From NCBI GenBank assembly GCA_028456385.1, contig JALNQF010000599.1:1-20530 (forward strand): 20,530 nucleotides of DNA, read 5' to 3'. Source of the stretch: Ophiosphaerella korrae (taxonomy: Eukaryota > Ascomycota > Dothideomycetes > Pleosporales > Phaeosphaeriaceae). The notes beneath the pieces were generated by a model that saw nothing but the letters and a program-made list of their open reading frames with translations, ran no database searches and was not told the origin of the DNA. Positions 1 to 11,463 of this stretch are shown here, one piece after another. Numbering within the stretch: position 1 is the stretch's first letter; every line of letters starts with the position of its first letter. A program made the position numbers and the translations under genes.

Positions 1-164
1 CTTCTACTATTATTAATTAGTTTAAAAGAAATAGTATAAAACTCTTTCTATATCTAGCCTATAGTCTAGGTCTAAATTCTATTAAAAATATATAGAATTT
101 ATATAAAAATAAACTAATTAAAAAGATATAAAAGAAATTTTCCTATATAAACTACTTATATAGT
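1..164. other. Left flank, gene-free AT-rich DNA
   Basis: This is the DNA into which element A inserted. It has the same TpA-rich, CpA/TpG-poor composition as the elements, so it is probably an older RIP-mutated repeat. I see no coding frame and no similarity to the three LTR elements. It contains nested inverted repeats: a 12-bp arm at 13-24 pairs with 110-121, and a 10-bp arm at 73-82 pairs with 92-101. These could be a decayed small transposon or chance in AT-rich sequence. Confidence 0.5.
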
Positions 165-169
165 AGTAG
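165..169. repeat. Target site duplication of element A, left copy (AGTAG)
   Basis: AGTAG lies directly before the first base of the left LTR and is repeated at 6226-6230 directly after the right LTR. Five bases is the usual duplication length for Ty3/gypsy integrases. The left flank is locally TAG-repetitive, so a chance match is slightly more likely here than for the other two elements. Confidence 0.8.
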
Positions 170-611
170 TATAATAAGCCTCCTATTATTAACTATAGGT
201 ACTTATCTTAAAAAGTTAGTAGATTACAAGGTAATAGTAAAAGCTTATATAAAGATCTATAATAACTATAAATAGTAGAAGATATTTTATAACTATCTTG
301 TACTAGCGTTCTATAGTTAAAGGATTAAATTACTAATAGTATCCTAATAATATATATTACTACTAACTATATACCTAGGCTTCTTAGCTAGCTTTATACT
401 TCGCGTTTACTAAGATTGTAAATTACGAATTTATTACGTACTTAGCTTTATACTTTGTATTTACTAAGATCGCGAATTATAAATTTATTACTTATCTCTA
501 TTATAGTTAGCTTCCTAGTCTAGCTTATTTCCCTATAGGTTATATACGTTGTTATCGTCTATAGTAGAGTTAATTAGTTTAAATTAGTTTCCTTTTATTA
601 TAGTTATAATA
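170..611 (-). repeat. Element A 3' LTR (442 bp)
   Basis: It aligns end to end with 5784-6225 at the same length, 442 bp. Read on the minus strand it begins TATTATAACTATAA, where the sister LTR has TGTTATAACTATAA, and ends TTATTATA. Differences between the two LTRs are mostly C/T and G/A, as expected from RIP. It holds the 54-bp tandem repeat described separately. Confidence 0.93.
389..496. repeat. 54-bp tandem repeat in element A 3' LTR
   Basis: Two adjacent copies, 389-442 and 443-496, both begin TAGCTTTATACTT and carry TTTACTAAGAT in the middle. The same pair is at 6003-6056 and 6057-6110 in the other LTR. It lies in the half of the LTR that differs from B and C, probably U3, so it may have been a duplicated promoter or enhancer block. 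Confidence 0.85.
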
Positions 612-968
612 CTATTCCTCTCTCTAGGTAGGTTCTTATTTCTCTACCCTAGGCCTAAAGTTATTAGTCTAGTTTCTTTATTTATTTCTAATTCTTTATT
701 ATTCTCTATATCTTTACGTTCTAATTATAATAAACTCTTTCTTATTACTTACATTACTTGTAATAGAGTTAAAATATTTCTTTACGCCTATTATACTTAA
801 TTAAAGCTTACTTATCTTATATCTTTAAAGGATAGTAAGCACTATAATAAGTATATCTTAGCTAATATTTAATATAAGTATATACTATTAGGTATCTCTA
901 TTATAAAGTATAAGTATTTAATTATTATATAATCTCTTCTTACTAAGTTGTATAAGGTAAGCTATTAA
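612..968 (+). pseudogene. Antisense ORF of element A, segment 1 (unknown protein)
   Basis: Read on the plus strand, antisense to pol, codons in the frame starting at 615 run about 118 codons to a Ser-Tyr-TAA at 960-968. Only three stops interrupt it, at residues that could be Gln. The same frame is open in element B (19636-20007) and C (17266-17637), with shared blocks such as KVIS-L-SL, (I/M)FLY-YYT--KL and the terminal SY-stop. I do not recognise the product. The start is unclear: the frame continues into the LTR, where ATA codons may be former ATG. Third-position changes between copies are enriched, but the sense frame shares those positions, so that test alone does not prove the strand. 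Confidence 0.5.
615..625 (-). promoter_or_regulatory. Polypurine tract of element A
   Basis: Read on the minus strand this is AGAGAGAGGAA, followed by TAG and the 3' LTR start. A purine run at this place primes plus-strand DNA synthesis in LTR retrotransposons. B and C have equivalent runs at the same position. Confidence 0.7.
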
Positions 969-1287
969 CTAAGCTTAAGAAATACTATTGTTATAGCTTA
1001 TAGAGGCTAAAGCTAAGTATAAGCTAACTCTATATAAGCTAGTAGATCTTTATTCTTATATTAAGTATCTTTATTAAATAAAGGCTTATAATAACGCTAA
1101 ATTATCTAAATAGTCTTGTACCTTAGAGGCTAAGATAGACTTTAAGGATGTAGTTTAGGCTACTCTAGCTCCTATTGCATTAGACGTTCCTATTACCTCT
1201 CTATTTAGCGCTAGTAGTACTAGTTTTCTTAGTTTACTACAAGGTAGTCTAGAAGGTTTTAACTTTAGTAGTCCTTTAGTTTCTTAA
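958..1287 (+). pseudogene. Antisense ORF of element A, segment 2 (unknown protein)
   Basis: This plus-strand frame is one base out of phase with segment 1. It reads about 110 codons to a stop at 1285-1287, with few internal TAA/TAG. It is strikingly protein-like: a charged helix-prone stretch (IEAKAKYK, later LEAKIDFKD) followed by a Ser/Leu-rich tail ending GFNFSSPLVS. Elements B and C encode matching blocks (EAKAK, KIKALNNKKLAK, LEAKLDL, ending FNFRTPLIS in C) in the same frame, with the same stop position, and many differences from A are synonymous in this frame. It ends inside the chromodomain region of pol on the other strand. No family is recognised. Confidence 0.6.
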
Positions 1288-4200
1288 TATAATTAAGATT
1301 ATTCTCTAGTTTCTATATTTTTTCCTATAGTTATCCTTTTTTATCTATACCTATCTATTCTACTAAATAGTAGTTTCTTCTATTATAGAACTAGTATACT
1401 AAGATTTCTTTAACTTCTTATTCTTCTTATTCTCTATACGTATCTACTTTGTATACTAGTAGTTCTACGTTTTATAGTACTATCTTAAGTAGTACTATGT
1501 AGAAAGTTAAGTATATCTTTATTTTATTTAGTAGTTTGTAGAATTATTGTATAAATTCTCTTTAGATTTTTCCTAGGATATACGTTCTTCTATAAGCTTA
1601 TACTAATCCTTTTTAGGTTTCTAGTTTTTTTATTTCTTTAGGTACTTCTTGTATTACCCTCTAAATCTATTTATCTAGCTTACTACTTATTCTTTTAAGT
1701 ATTACAGCTATTTTAAGTATATTTAGGACTAGATATCTATCTTTATTCTTAACTAGAACTATACTAGTAGCGCTTACTTCTTCTTATAAGTCTAGTCTTC
1801 TACTAAGAGTATCTATAAATTAGTTGTCTTTCCCTTTTATATATATAATTTCTATATTAAATATTAATAGGAATTCCTACTATCTTATATATTATTATAA
1901 TAGTTCTTTATTTATTATAAATCCTATAAGATTCTTATAGTCTATATAAACCTTTATCTAATACTTTACTCTTTATAAGTATACTCTCTATTATTTAAAT
2001 ACTTTATAAATTACTAGTATCTCTTTGTTATAGATTAGGTAGTTAAGCTCTACTAGCTTTATTTTCTTAGAGAAGTATTTAACTAAATATTCTTTCTTAG
2101 TCTTTAGGTCTTCTTGTATTAGTACTATTCTATAGACTAAATTAGATACATCTATTTTTACTATTACTAGTAGGTCTAGGTTATATATTCTAATAACTAG
2201 GTTTTCTATAAATTTCTTCTTAATCTTGTTAAATACTTCTTTGTATTCTCTTATTTATTTAAATAGCGTATCTTTTTTTATAAGTCTTATTATTAGTTCT
2301 ATATCTTTAGACTATCTTATTATTAACTTTCTATAAAAGTTAGCTAGCCTATAAAACTATTATACCTCCTTTAGGTTTTTTAGTGTTAGCTATTTATTAA
2401 TTAACCTAATCTTTTCTAAGTTAATTTTAATTTTTCCTAGTTCTATAATAAATCTAAAGAAATCTATTTTCTTTATATAGAATATGTATTTTCTTATCTT
2501 AAGAAATAGTTTGTTTTCTACTAGTTTTTCTAGTACCTTGTATATATATTATACGTATTCTTCCTCTATCTCTAAGAATATAAAGATATCGTCTAAATAT
2601 ATAAATATAAATACGTCTAAGTACTCTCTTAGTACTATATTAATTCTTTCTTAGAATACTACTAGTACGTTTATTAAGCTAAATAGTATAACTAAATATT
2701 TATATAGTCTATACTATATTCTAAATACTATTTTCTATTTATTACCTTCTTTAATTCTAATCTAGTAGTAGGCGTTCTAGATATCTAATTTTATAAAGAT
2801 TCTTACTTTTTATAGCTTATTTTATATTACGTTAATTTATAGTAATAGGTATTAGTTCTTATTTATAATTATATTAGTTTTTCTAAAATCTATATAGAGT
2901 CTCTTATTATTTATCTCTTTTTTATCTATAAATATAAGTTTATATACTACTAAGGATTTAGATTCTTATATCTATCTTTTTTTTAGAGCGTTTTTAATAA
3001 ACATTTATTTAATCTTAGATTTTTCTTCTATCTTTCTATAGACTAGGCTCTATCCTATATCCTTGTTTTTCTTTAGATCTATCGCTAAATCCTATAACTA
3101 ATATTCTAGGAAGTAATCTTTAGGCTCTATAAGCTATTTTTCTTACTTCTTATATTCTTCTAGGAATTTTCCTTTATAAGTACTTATATTAGCTTTTAAT
3201 ATATCTTTTCTAGTATAGCTAATTTTTCCTATTCTCTAATTAATATATAGGTTAGTTATCTATAACTATAGTATTCCTAGTATTATATCTTACTTATTAT
3301 TAATTGTTATTATATCTATAACTATGTTTTTAATTATTATTTCTTCTAGTTTAAGTATAGAAGGAACTGTTTTAAACCTAATAGGTTTCTAGAATAGTTT
3401 TCCTTTAATTATACTTAACTATCTAGGGTATTTCTTTATTATATACTTTATTCTTTATATTTCTACAAACTTCTTTAATATAAAGTTCTTTATAGCTCTA
3501 CTATTAATTATTAATTATACTTTTTTCTCTTAGTATATACTTATTTTTGTAATATATAAGCCTTTTATACTTTCTAGTTATTTTTACTTAAGTATCTTTA
3601 TAAATTATCTATCTTTCTAGAGCTATAGGCCTACTTTAAGTTTATACTCTTTGTATTTTAGGTATTTATTATATATATACTTATACTATAGTTTTCTCTA
3701 AATATATTTCTTAGATAGTTTTAGACTAGGTCTTACTACTATATATCTATCTTCTAGGATTATTTCCTATCTTTAGATATCTTCTACTAAGATTACTTTT
3801 ATATAGTTATAGCCTCTCCTCTATATAAGCTATATATTATTATTTACTTTAGAGTTTCTATATATAATGTAATTCTTATCTAGGTATAATATCTATAATA
3901 CTTTAAAATATACTAGATATTCTAGATCTATTATTTTATTATCTCCTTCTTAATATTTATCTTTACTAGGTATATTTATTATTAGGATATAGTATACTAC
4001 TAGTACTTATAGTATATAGGCTTTATTAATCTATTATATTTTTCTTATAAAGTACTACTATTCTCTTTATATAAGTATTCTTCTTACTATAACTATATAT
4101 TATTTTATCTATTCTTAGAATAATATAAACTTTATTTTTTTAAGATTATATTCTTTCTAGTCTTTATATACTTCCTTTATACTTATAACTATTAAGTATA

Positions 4201-5722
4201 TTTAAATAAACTTTTATTCTTTATTTTATTCCTCTATATCTATTATTATATAGCTATTATAGCTATATATATCTAGCTAGGTATATTCTATACTTCTTAT
4301 ACTAACTTATTTCTTACTTCTTTATAGTTCTTTAAAGGAAGCTATAGTAGTCTCTTTATCTAGTACTTATTCTTTAGCCTAGATTAATAAGGTCTAGGGC
4401 TCTTCCCTTTCTAAGTCTTCTATTAGTAAGTCTATTATATAGGCTATCTCTTCTAGCTATACTTTTATTCTACTTTCTTTTATTATAGCTACTCTATATC
4501 TCTATTTCTATAAGAACTATACTACTCTTTATTTACTAGAAAAATATATATAGTAGTTATTATTATAATAAAAGGTCTAATAGAGTATTATATATTATAC
4601 TTTTTTACTCCTAGCTACTTTTTCCTAAGGTTTAGCCTATACTTATAGTACTTCTTTCCTCTTTTCTATTATTTTTAACTAAGTTTCTTTCTTTAAGTCT
4701 TTACTTTTATAGTCTTTTATAAAGTATCTAGGTTTCTTATATTTATAATATACTATATCCTTCTTCTTTTATAATTAGTAGTCTTTTATATAGTAGCCTT
4801 TCTTACTATAGTTAAAGTATATAAAGTCTTTATTCTTTTTCTTCTTCTTATCTTTATTAGCGTTAAGGACTATAAGGTCTTCCTTGTTATAGTTTTAAGT
4901 ATAACCTCTATATTTATTTTTCTTCTATTCTTAAAAATTATTATTAATTTAGATTACCTATTATTTTAGAGCTTCTAGTATCCTAAGTTTCTCTATATAT
5001 ATTATTTTATATTAGATCTTAGAGTTTAGTTTTTATTTAAATTATAATATTAAAGCTAACTTATTCTATTCTATATTTTATAATAGTTATTTAAATTATA
5101 ATATATATTTAGGAATACTCTAACTTTATATAAGCTTTTCTAGCTACTCTTTAGCTTATTAGGTAATGTCTATATTTCTAAACACTACTCTTATTTGTTT
5201 AGTAAAGTATTTATAACTTCTAAAAATAGCTCTAGTTTTATCTTTCTAGGTTATTAGAAAATATATCGTGTAATTAGTCTAGTAAGGTTTATACTATCTT
5301 ATTACGTCTTCTTTAAAGTATAGTCTAATATATATTACCTTCTTTTCTTTTATATTAAAGTATAGTACTTATATATCTATTTAGAGTTATACTAAAGCTA
5401 TAAAAGGTTTTAGTTTCTCTCTTATTTTATTAAACTTCTTAAAGATAAGTATTTTTAGTAGTTTCTTTATTACGCTTATTTCTAGGCGTTATATAATTAG
5501 TTCTATCTAGTTTTATCTTTTAATAATAGCTTTAATTTATACTTTATTCTACTTTGTGTAATCTTGTAGTTCTTTATTCTAGGTTTCTAAAGCGTTAATT
5601 ACTATTTTTATATCTTCTTTCTTAGAGATTAAGTTATTAGTATAGTTCTTAATTATTTCCTATATAGTACTATTAGACTTATAACTACTTTTAGGTACTT
5701 TACTTATTAAACTTTCTACTAT
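1193..5722 (-). pseudogene. Element A gag-pol pseudogene (integrase core deleted)
   Basis: One frame on the minus strand holds all recognisable domains. The start is inferred at an ATA at 5720-5722, aligned to the start chosen in B. Two zinc knuckles lie at 4778-4819 and 4709-4750, with every Cys and His now Tyr. The protease motif at 3494-3505 reads NSRA instead of DSGA, so the catalytic Asp is gone. The reverse transcriptase active site is at 2588-2599 and keeps YLDD, and the upstream LDI Asp is also present. RNase H follows. Then about 969 bp relative to C are missing, removing the integrase zinc finger and the D,D35E core. Because 969 is a multiple of three, the chromodomain (1268-1372) stays in frame. 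Many TAA/TAG codons interrupt the frame, mostly former Gln or Trp. The end is approximate. Confidence 0.88.
1527..1538 (-). other. Junction of the in-frame integrase deletion in element A
   Basis: Read on the minus strand, sequence matching C up to about 15720 (phe-tyr-lys-leu-leu of the integrase zinc finger) passes directly into sequence matching C from about 16690 (lys-leu-leu-asn-lys after the core). Both parents carry an AAR-YTA-CTA codon run, so a short direct repeat is left at the junction. The missing length by the C coordinates is about 969 bp. Whether it arose in this copy or in a non-autonomous lineage cannot be told from one copy. Confidence 0.85.
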
Positions 5723-5783
5723 TATATTAGCTAGACTATATACTACTTACGCTTCGCTTCTTATAATAACTAAATTAGTAAAG

Positions 5784-6225
5784 TATAATAGGCCTCCTAT
5801 TATTAACTATAAGTACTTATCTTAAGAAGTTAGTAAATTATAAAGTAATAGTAAAAGCTTATATAGAGATCTATAATAACTATAAATAGTAGAAAATATT
5901 TTATAACTATCTTATACTAGCGTTCTATAGTTAAAGGATTAAATTACTAATAGTATCCTAATAATATATATTACTACTAACTATATACTTAGGCTTCTTA
6001 ACTAGCTTTATACTTTGTATTTACTAAGATTATAAATTACGAATTTATTACGTACTTAGCTTTTTACTTTGTATTTACTAAGATTACAAATTATAAATTT
6101 ATTACGTATCCCTATTATAGTTAGCCTCCTAGTCTAGCTTGTTTCCCTATAAGTTATATGCGTCGTTATTGTCTATAGTAGGGTTAATTAGTTTAAATTA
6201 ATTTCTTCTTGTTATAGTTATAACA
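5784..6225 (-). repeat. Element A 5' LTR (442 bp)
   Basis: This is the 5' LTR because the element reads on the minus strand. It starts (minus) TGTTATAACTATAACAAG, keeping the TG end, and finishes at 5784 with TATTATA where CA is expected. Its tandem repeat is at 6003-6110. The interior after it begins CTTTACTAATT, with no TGG match to a tRNA 3' end. Confidence 0.93.
6003..6110. repeat. 54-bp tandem repeat in element A 5' LTR
   Basis: The copies are 6003-6056 and 6057-6110, matching the pair at 389-496 in the sister LTR. The repeat therefore existed before insertion. Confidence 0.85.
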
Positions 6226-6230
6226 AGTAG
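6226..6230. repeat. Target site duplication of element A, right copy (AGTAG)
   Basis: This AGTAG matches 165-169 and directly follows the CA end of the LTR. Confidence 0.8.
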
Positions 6231-6325
6231 AATCCTTTAATATAGTAAAAAAAGAAAAAGAAGTACTTATATTATAAGAATCTATAGAAAAATCTATATA
6301 ATAAAGAAAAAAACGTTAGTAGAAC
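6231..6325. other. Short spacer between elements A and B
   Basis: About 95 bp of non-element DNA separate the two insertions. It has a purine-rich run near 6249-6262 and no visible gene. With 1-164 and 20452-20530 it makes up the pre-insertion locus. Confidence 0.6.
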
Positions 6326-6330
6326 TATAT
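6326..6330. repeat. Target site duplication of element B, left copy (TATAT)
   Basis: TATAT directly precedes the 5' LTR and recurs at 20447-20451 directly after the 3' LTR, more than 14 kb away. In such AT-rich DNA a 5-bp match is weak alone, but both LTR ends were set independently by alignment. Confidence 0.78.
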
Positions 6331-6762
6331 TATTATAATAGTAACAAGAGAGCTATAGATAGAACTAATAAGCCTTATAATAATCGACTTAGACTTATAG
6401 AACGCTAAGAGATATAAACCTAATTAGGAGGCTATATATAATTAGAACACCTAGAGTAATCTATAATCTATAGACTTTTAGTATTAATAGATTATAAATC
6501 GAGGTAATCTATAATCTATTAGTCTTAGTACTTATAGATTAATAGATTACTATAAGTATATAGTTAGTAGTAATATACATTATTAAGATAGTATTAGTAA
6601 TTTAATCCTTAACTATAGAACGCTAATACAAGATAGTTATAAAATATCTTCTATTATTTATTAGTTATTATAGATCTTAACGCAAACTTTTACTATTACC
6701 TTGCAATCTACTAGCCTCTCCCTAGATAGGTACCTATAGTTAACAATAGGATACTATTAACA
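6331..6762 (+). repeat. Element B 5' LTR (432 bp)
   Basis: It begins TATTATAATAGTAACAAGAG (TG expected, now TA) and ends CTATTAACA, keeping CA. It aligns with 20008-20446 apart from a 7-bp length difference. Shared start and end motifs with the C and A LTRs set the borders. Confidence 0.92.
6457..6555. repeat. Palindromic array in element B 5' LTR
   Basis: TAATCTATAATCTAT and its reverse complement alternate within about 100 bp, with short spacers such as AGTCTTAGTA. Paired arms could form hairpins in DNA or RNA. The same array is in all four B and C LTRs and absent from the A LTRs. Confidence 0.75.
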
Positions 6763-6824
6763 CTTTACTAATTCTAGTTATTACAAGAAGTAAAGTATAA
6801 GTAGCGTATAGTCTAGCTAATACA

Positions 6825-9800
6825 ATAGAAGAAAGTTTAACTAGTGAAGTACCTAAAAGTAGTTAAGGGTCTAATAGTACTATATAGGAAATAATTAAAG
6901 ACTAAATTAATAACTTAATCTTAGAAAAAGAAGATATAAAAATAGTAATTAATACTTTAGAAACATAGAATAAAGAATTACAAGATTACGCGAAATAAAA
7001 TAAAGTATAGATTAAAGCTATTATTAAAGGCTAAAACTAGATAGAATTAATTACCTAAAGACTAGAGATAAGTGTAACAAAGAAGCTACTAAAGATACCT
7101 ATTCTTAAGAAGTTTAATAGAATAAGAGAAAAACTAAGACCTTTTATTACGTTAGTATAACTCTAGATAGATATATAAGTACTATACTTTAATATAGAAG
7201 AAAAGAAGGTAATATATATTAGATTATACCTTAAAGAAGACGTAATAAGATAGTATAAACCTTACTAAACTAATTATACAATATACTCTCTAATAACCTA
7301 AAAAGACAAGACTAAAGCTATTTTTAGAAGTTATAAATACTTTACTAAATAAATAAGAGTAGTATTTAGAGATATAGATATTACTTAATAAGCTAAAGAA
7401 TAGCTAGAAAAGCTTATATAGAATTAAAGTGTTCTAAAATATATATTATAGTTTAAATAACTATTGTAAAATACTAAATAGAACGAGTTAGCTTTAATAT
7501 TATAATTTAAACAAGAACTAAACTCTAAGATCTAATATAAAATAATATATATAGAGAAACTATAAATACTTAAAGCTCTAAAGTAATAGGTAATATAAAT
7601 TAATAATAATCTTTAAGAATAGAAAAAGAATAAATATAGAAGTTATACCTAGAACTATAACAAAAGAGACTCTATAGTCCTTAATACTAATAAAGATAAA
7701 AAGAAAAAGAAAAATAAAGACTTTACGTACTTTAATTATAGTAAGAAAAGCTACTACGTAAAAGACTACTAATTAAAGTTAAAGAAAAATATAGTATACT
7801 ATAAATATAAGAAACTAAGATACTTTATAAAAGACTATAGAAGTAAAGACTTAAAGAAAGAAACTTAGTTAAAAATAACTAAAAAGAAGAAAGAAGTACT
7901 ATAAGTATAAGCTAAACCTTAAGAAAAAGTAGCTAGGAGTAAAGAAGTATAATATATAATACTCTATTAAACCTTTTATTATAATAACAACTACTATATA
8001 TATTTTTCTAGTAAATAAAAAGTAGTATAGTTCTTATAGAAATAGAGATATAGAGTAGCTATAATAAAAGAAAAGAGAATAAAAGCTTAGTTAGAAGAAA
8101 TAGCCTAAGTAATAAGCCTACTAATAGAAGATTTAGAAAGGAAAAAGCTTTTAGCACTATTAATCTAAGCTAAAAGACTAGTACTAGATAAAGAGACTAC
8201 TATAACTACCTCTAAAAGACTATAAAGAAGTAAGAGATAAGTTAGTATAAAAAGAATAGAATATACCTAGCTAATAATATATAGCTATAATAGCTATATA
8301 ATAATAGATATAGAGGAATAAAATAAAGAATAGAGATTTATTTAAATATACTTAATAGTTATAGGTATAGAAGAAGTATATAAAGACTAGAAAGAATATA
8401 ATCTTAAAGAAATAAAGTTTATACTATTTTAAGAATAGATAAAGTAATATATAGTTATAGTAAGAAGAATACTTATATAAAGAAAATAGTAATACCTTAT
8501 AAAAAAAACGTAATAGATTAATAAAGCCTATATACTTAGAGTACTAGTAGTATACTATATTCTAATAATAAATATACCTAAAAAAGATAAATACTAAAAA
8601 GAGGAGAATAAAATAATAAATCTAAAACATCTAGTATACTTTAAAGTATTATAGATATTATACCTAGACAAAAATTATATTATATATAGAAACTCTAAAG
8701 TAAATAATAATATATAGCTTATAAAAAGAAGAGGCTATAATTATATAAGAGTAATTCTAATAGAAAATATCTAAGGATAAGAAATAATCTTAGAAGATAG
8801 ATATAGAGTAGTAAGGCTAGGACCTAAACTAACTAAAAAATATATCTAAAGAAGACTATAGTATAAGTATATAAATAATAAATATCTAAAATATAAAGAA
8901 TATAAACTTAAAGTAGAGCTATAGCCCTAAAAGGATAGATAATTTATAAAGTTACTAAAGTAAAAAAAGCTAGAAAGTATAAGAGGCCTATATATTATAA
9001 AAATAAGTATATACTAAGAGAAGAAAGTATAACTAATAATTAATAGTAGAGCTATAAGAAACTTTATATTAAAGAAGTTTATAAAAAAATAAGAAGTAAA
9101 GTATATAATAAAAAAATACCCTTAATAACTAAGTATAATTAAAAGAAAACTATTCTAAAAACCTATTAGATTTAAAACAATTCCCTCTATATTAGAACTA
9201 GAAGAGATAATAATTAAGAATATAGTTATAGATATAACAATAATTAATAACAAATAAGATATAATATTAAGTATACTATAGTTATAGATAACTAACCTAT
9301 ATATTAATTAAAGAATAGGAAAAATTAGCTACTATAGAATAAATATATTAAAAGATAATATAAGTACTTATAAAGGAGAATTCCCTAAAGAATATAAGAA
9401 ATAGGAAAAACAACTTATAGAGCTAGAAGACTACCTTCTAAAATACTAGCTATAAGACCTAGTAATAGAAATAGAAGAAAGAAAAAATATAAGATAGAGC
9501 CTAGTTTATTAAAAAACAAAAGAAGAGTTAAAAATTAAATAAATATTTATTTAAAACGTAATAAAAAAGAGATAAATATAAGAATCTAAGTCTTTAATAG
9601 TATATAGATATATCTTTATAAATAAATAAAAAATAAGTAATAAGAAACCTTACGTAGATTTTAGAAAAACTAATATAGTTATAAATAAAAACTAATACCT
9701 CTTACTATAGATAGATATAATATAAAACAAACTATAAAGAGTAATAATCTTTATAAAGTTAGATATCTAGAACGCCTACTACTAAATTAGAATTAAAGAA

Positions 9801-11035
9801 AGTAATAAATAGAAAATAGTGTTTAGAACATAGTAAAAACTATATAAGTACTAAGTTATACTCTTTAGATTAATAAATACACTAGCTATATTTTAAAAAA
9901 TAATTAATATAGTACTAAAAGAGTACTTAGACGTATTTATATTTATATACTTAGATAATATCCTTATATTCTTAGAAATAGAAGAAGAATATATACAATA
10001 TATATATAAAGTACTAAAGAAGCTAGCTAAAAGTAAATTATTTCTTAAAATAAGGAAATACAAGTTTTATATAAAGAAAATAGACTTCCTAAGATTTATT
10101 ATAGAACTAAGAAAGATTAAAATTAACTTAGAAAAGATTAAGTTAATTAATAAATAGCTAACACTAAAAAACCTAAAAGAGGTATAATAATTTTATAGGC
10201 TAGCTAACTTTTATAAAAAGTTAATAGTAAGATATTCTAAAGATATAAAACTAATAATAAGGCTTATAAAAAAAGATATACTATTTAAATAGACTAAAAA
10301 ATATAATAAAGTATTTAATAAAATTAAGAGGAAGTTTATAGAAAACCTAGTTATTAGAATATATAACCTAGACCTACTAGTAATAGTAAAAATAGACGCA
10401 TCTAACTTAGTCTATAGAATAGTACTAATACAAGAAGATCTAAAGACTAAAAAAAAATACTTAGTTAAATACTTCTCTAAGAAAATAAAGCTTATAGAGC
10501 TTAACTACCTAATTTATAATAAAGAGATACTAGTAATCTATAAAGTATTTAAATAATAGAGAGTATACTTATAAAGAGTAAAATACTAAATAAAAGTCTA
10601 TATAGACTATAAAAATCTTATAAAATTTATAATAAATAAGAAATTATTATAATACTATATAAGATAGTAGGAGTTTCTATTAATATTTAATATAGAAATT
10701 ATATATATAAAAGAGAAAGATAACTAATTTATAGACGCTCTTAGTAGAAGACTAGACTTATAAGAAGAAGTAAGTACTACTAGTATAGTTCTAGTTAAAA
10801 ATAAAGAAGGATATTTAGTTCTAAATATACCTAAAATAGCTATAATACTTAAAAGAAAGAGTAGTAAGCTAGATAAATAGATCTAGAAGATAATATAAGA
10901 AGTATTTAAAGAAATAAAGAAATTAGAGATCTAAGAAGAACTTGCGTAAGCTTATAAAAGAATATATATTCTAAAAAAGATCTAAAGAGAATTTATATAA
11001 TAATTCTATAAATTACTAGTATATAGCTACTAAAG
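6825..11035 (+). pseudogene. Element B gag-pol pseudogene, 5' part (Gag, protease, RT, RNase H)
   Basis: A single frame runs from Gag to the insertion point of C. The start is inferred at ATA 6825-6827; the preceding codon is ACA here and ATA in A and C, which makes 6825 the better former ATG. Two zinc knuckles, from 7728 and from 7797, have their Cys/His ligands changed to Tyr. The protease motif at 9042-9053 reads NSRA, losing the catalytic Asp. The reverse transcriptase motif at 9948-9959 reads YLDN, so the second catalytic Asp is lost. RNase H around 10390-10760 still shows its first Asp (IDAS). The frame stops in the integrase zinc finger where C inserted; the rest resumes at 18071. Stops are at Gln/Trp-type positions. 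Confidence 0.88.
11031..11035. repeat. Target site duplication of element C, left copy (TAAAG)
   Basis: TAAAG precedes the C 5' LTR and recurs at 18066-18070 after the 3' LTR. Removing C and one copy restores a sequence that aligns with the matching integrase region inside C near 15737. Confidence 0.9.
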
Positions 11036-11463
11036 TATTATAGGTGTAATAAGAGAAATCGAGATAGAACTAATTAGTCTTAATCTAGGCGCTAACAAAG
11101 TATAAGACAAGTAAAGTAACAACCTTAATTAGGAGACTATATATAACTAGGACACCTAAGGTAATCTATAATCTATAGACTCTTAGCGTTAATAGATTAT
11201 AGATTAAAGTAATCCGCGATCTATTAGTCTTAGTAAATATAGATTATAGATTATAATAAGTATATAGTTAGTAAGATATATATTATTAAGATAGTATTAG
11301 TAATTTAATCTATTAACTATAGAACGCTAATACAAGATAGTTGTAAAATATCTTTTATTATTTATAGTTATTGTAGATTATAATATAAGCTTTTATTATT
11401 ACCTCTTAATCTACTAACCTTCCTATATAAGTACTTATAGTTAACGACAGGTAGCCTATAATA
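11036..11463 (+). repeat. Element C 5' LTR (428 bp)
   Basis: It starts TATTATAGGTGTAATAAG and ends CTATAATA; TG and CA are the expected ends. It aligns at equal length with 17638-18065. It keeps a CCGCGAT at 11213-11219 where the sister LTR has CTATAAT, showing RIP hit the two LTRs differently. Confidence 0.94.
11162..11256. repeat. Palindromic array in element C 5' LTR
   Basis: Alternating TAATCTATAATCTAT-type and ATAGATTATAGATTA-type blocks span about 95 bp, giving several possible hairpins. It lies in the half of the LTR that differs from element A. Confidence 0.75.

Larger units (their letters stand above)
170..6225 (-). mobile_element. Element A: Ty3/gypsy chromovirus LTR retrotransposon, RIP-inactivated, integrase-deleted
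   Basis: This complete LTR-to-LTR copy is on the minus strand, about 6.06 kb long, with two 442-bp LTRs and AGTAG duplications. Its interior is the reverse complement of a relative of elements B and C and holds Gag, protease, reverse transcriptase, RNase H and a chromodomain in one frame. It is about 1 kb shorter than B or C because the integrase zinc finger and catalytic core are missing. The second half of its LTR matches that of B and C, while the first half is different (54-bp tandem repeats instead of a palindromic array). A is therefore a separate subfamily. The 5' LTR still starts with TG (read on minus); the 3' LTR start has become TA. Confidence 0.93.

Noticed and set aside
6231..6325. 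A small gene or solo LTR between elements A and B
   Set aside because: No coding frame, and no match to the LTR ends or interiors of the three elements.
11043..11050. LTR start at the TGTAA inside TATTATAGGTGTAA
   Set aside because: It would give unequal target duplications and would not match the A and B LTR starts (TGTTATA/TATTATA). Position 11036 gives matched TAAAG and equal 428-bp LTRs.
11162..11256. CRISPR-like repeat array
   Set aside because: The units alternate in orientation, lack uniform unique spacers, sit in LTRs, and occur in a fungal retrotransposon.
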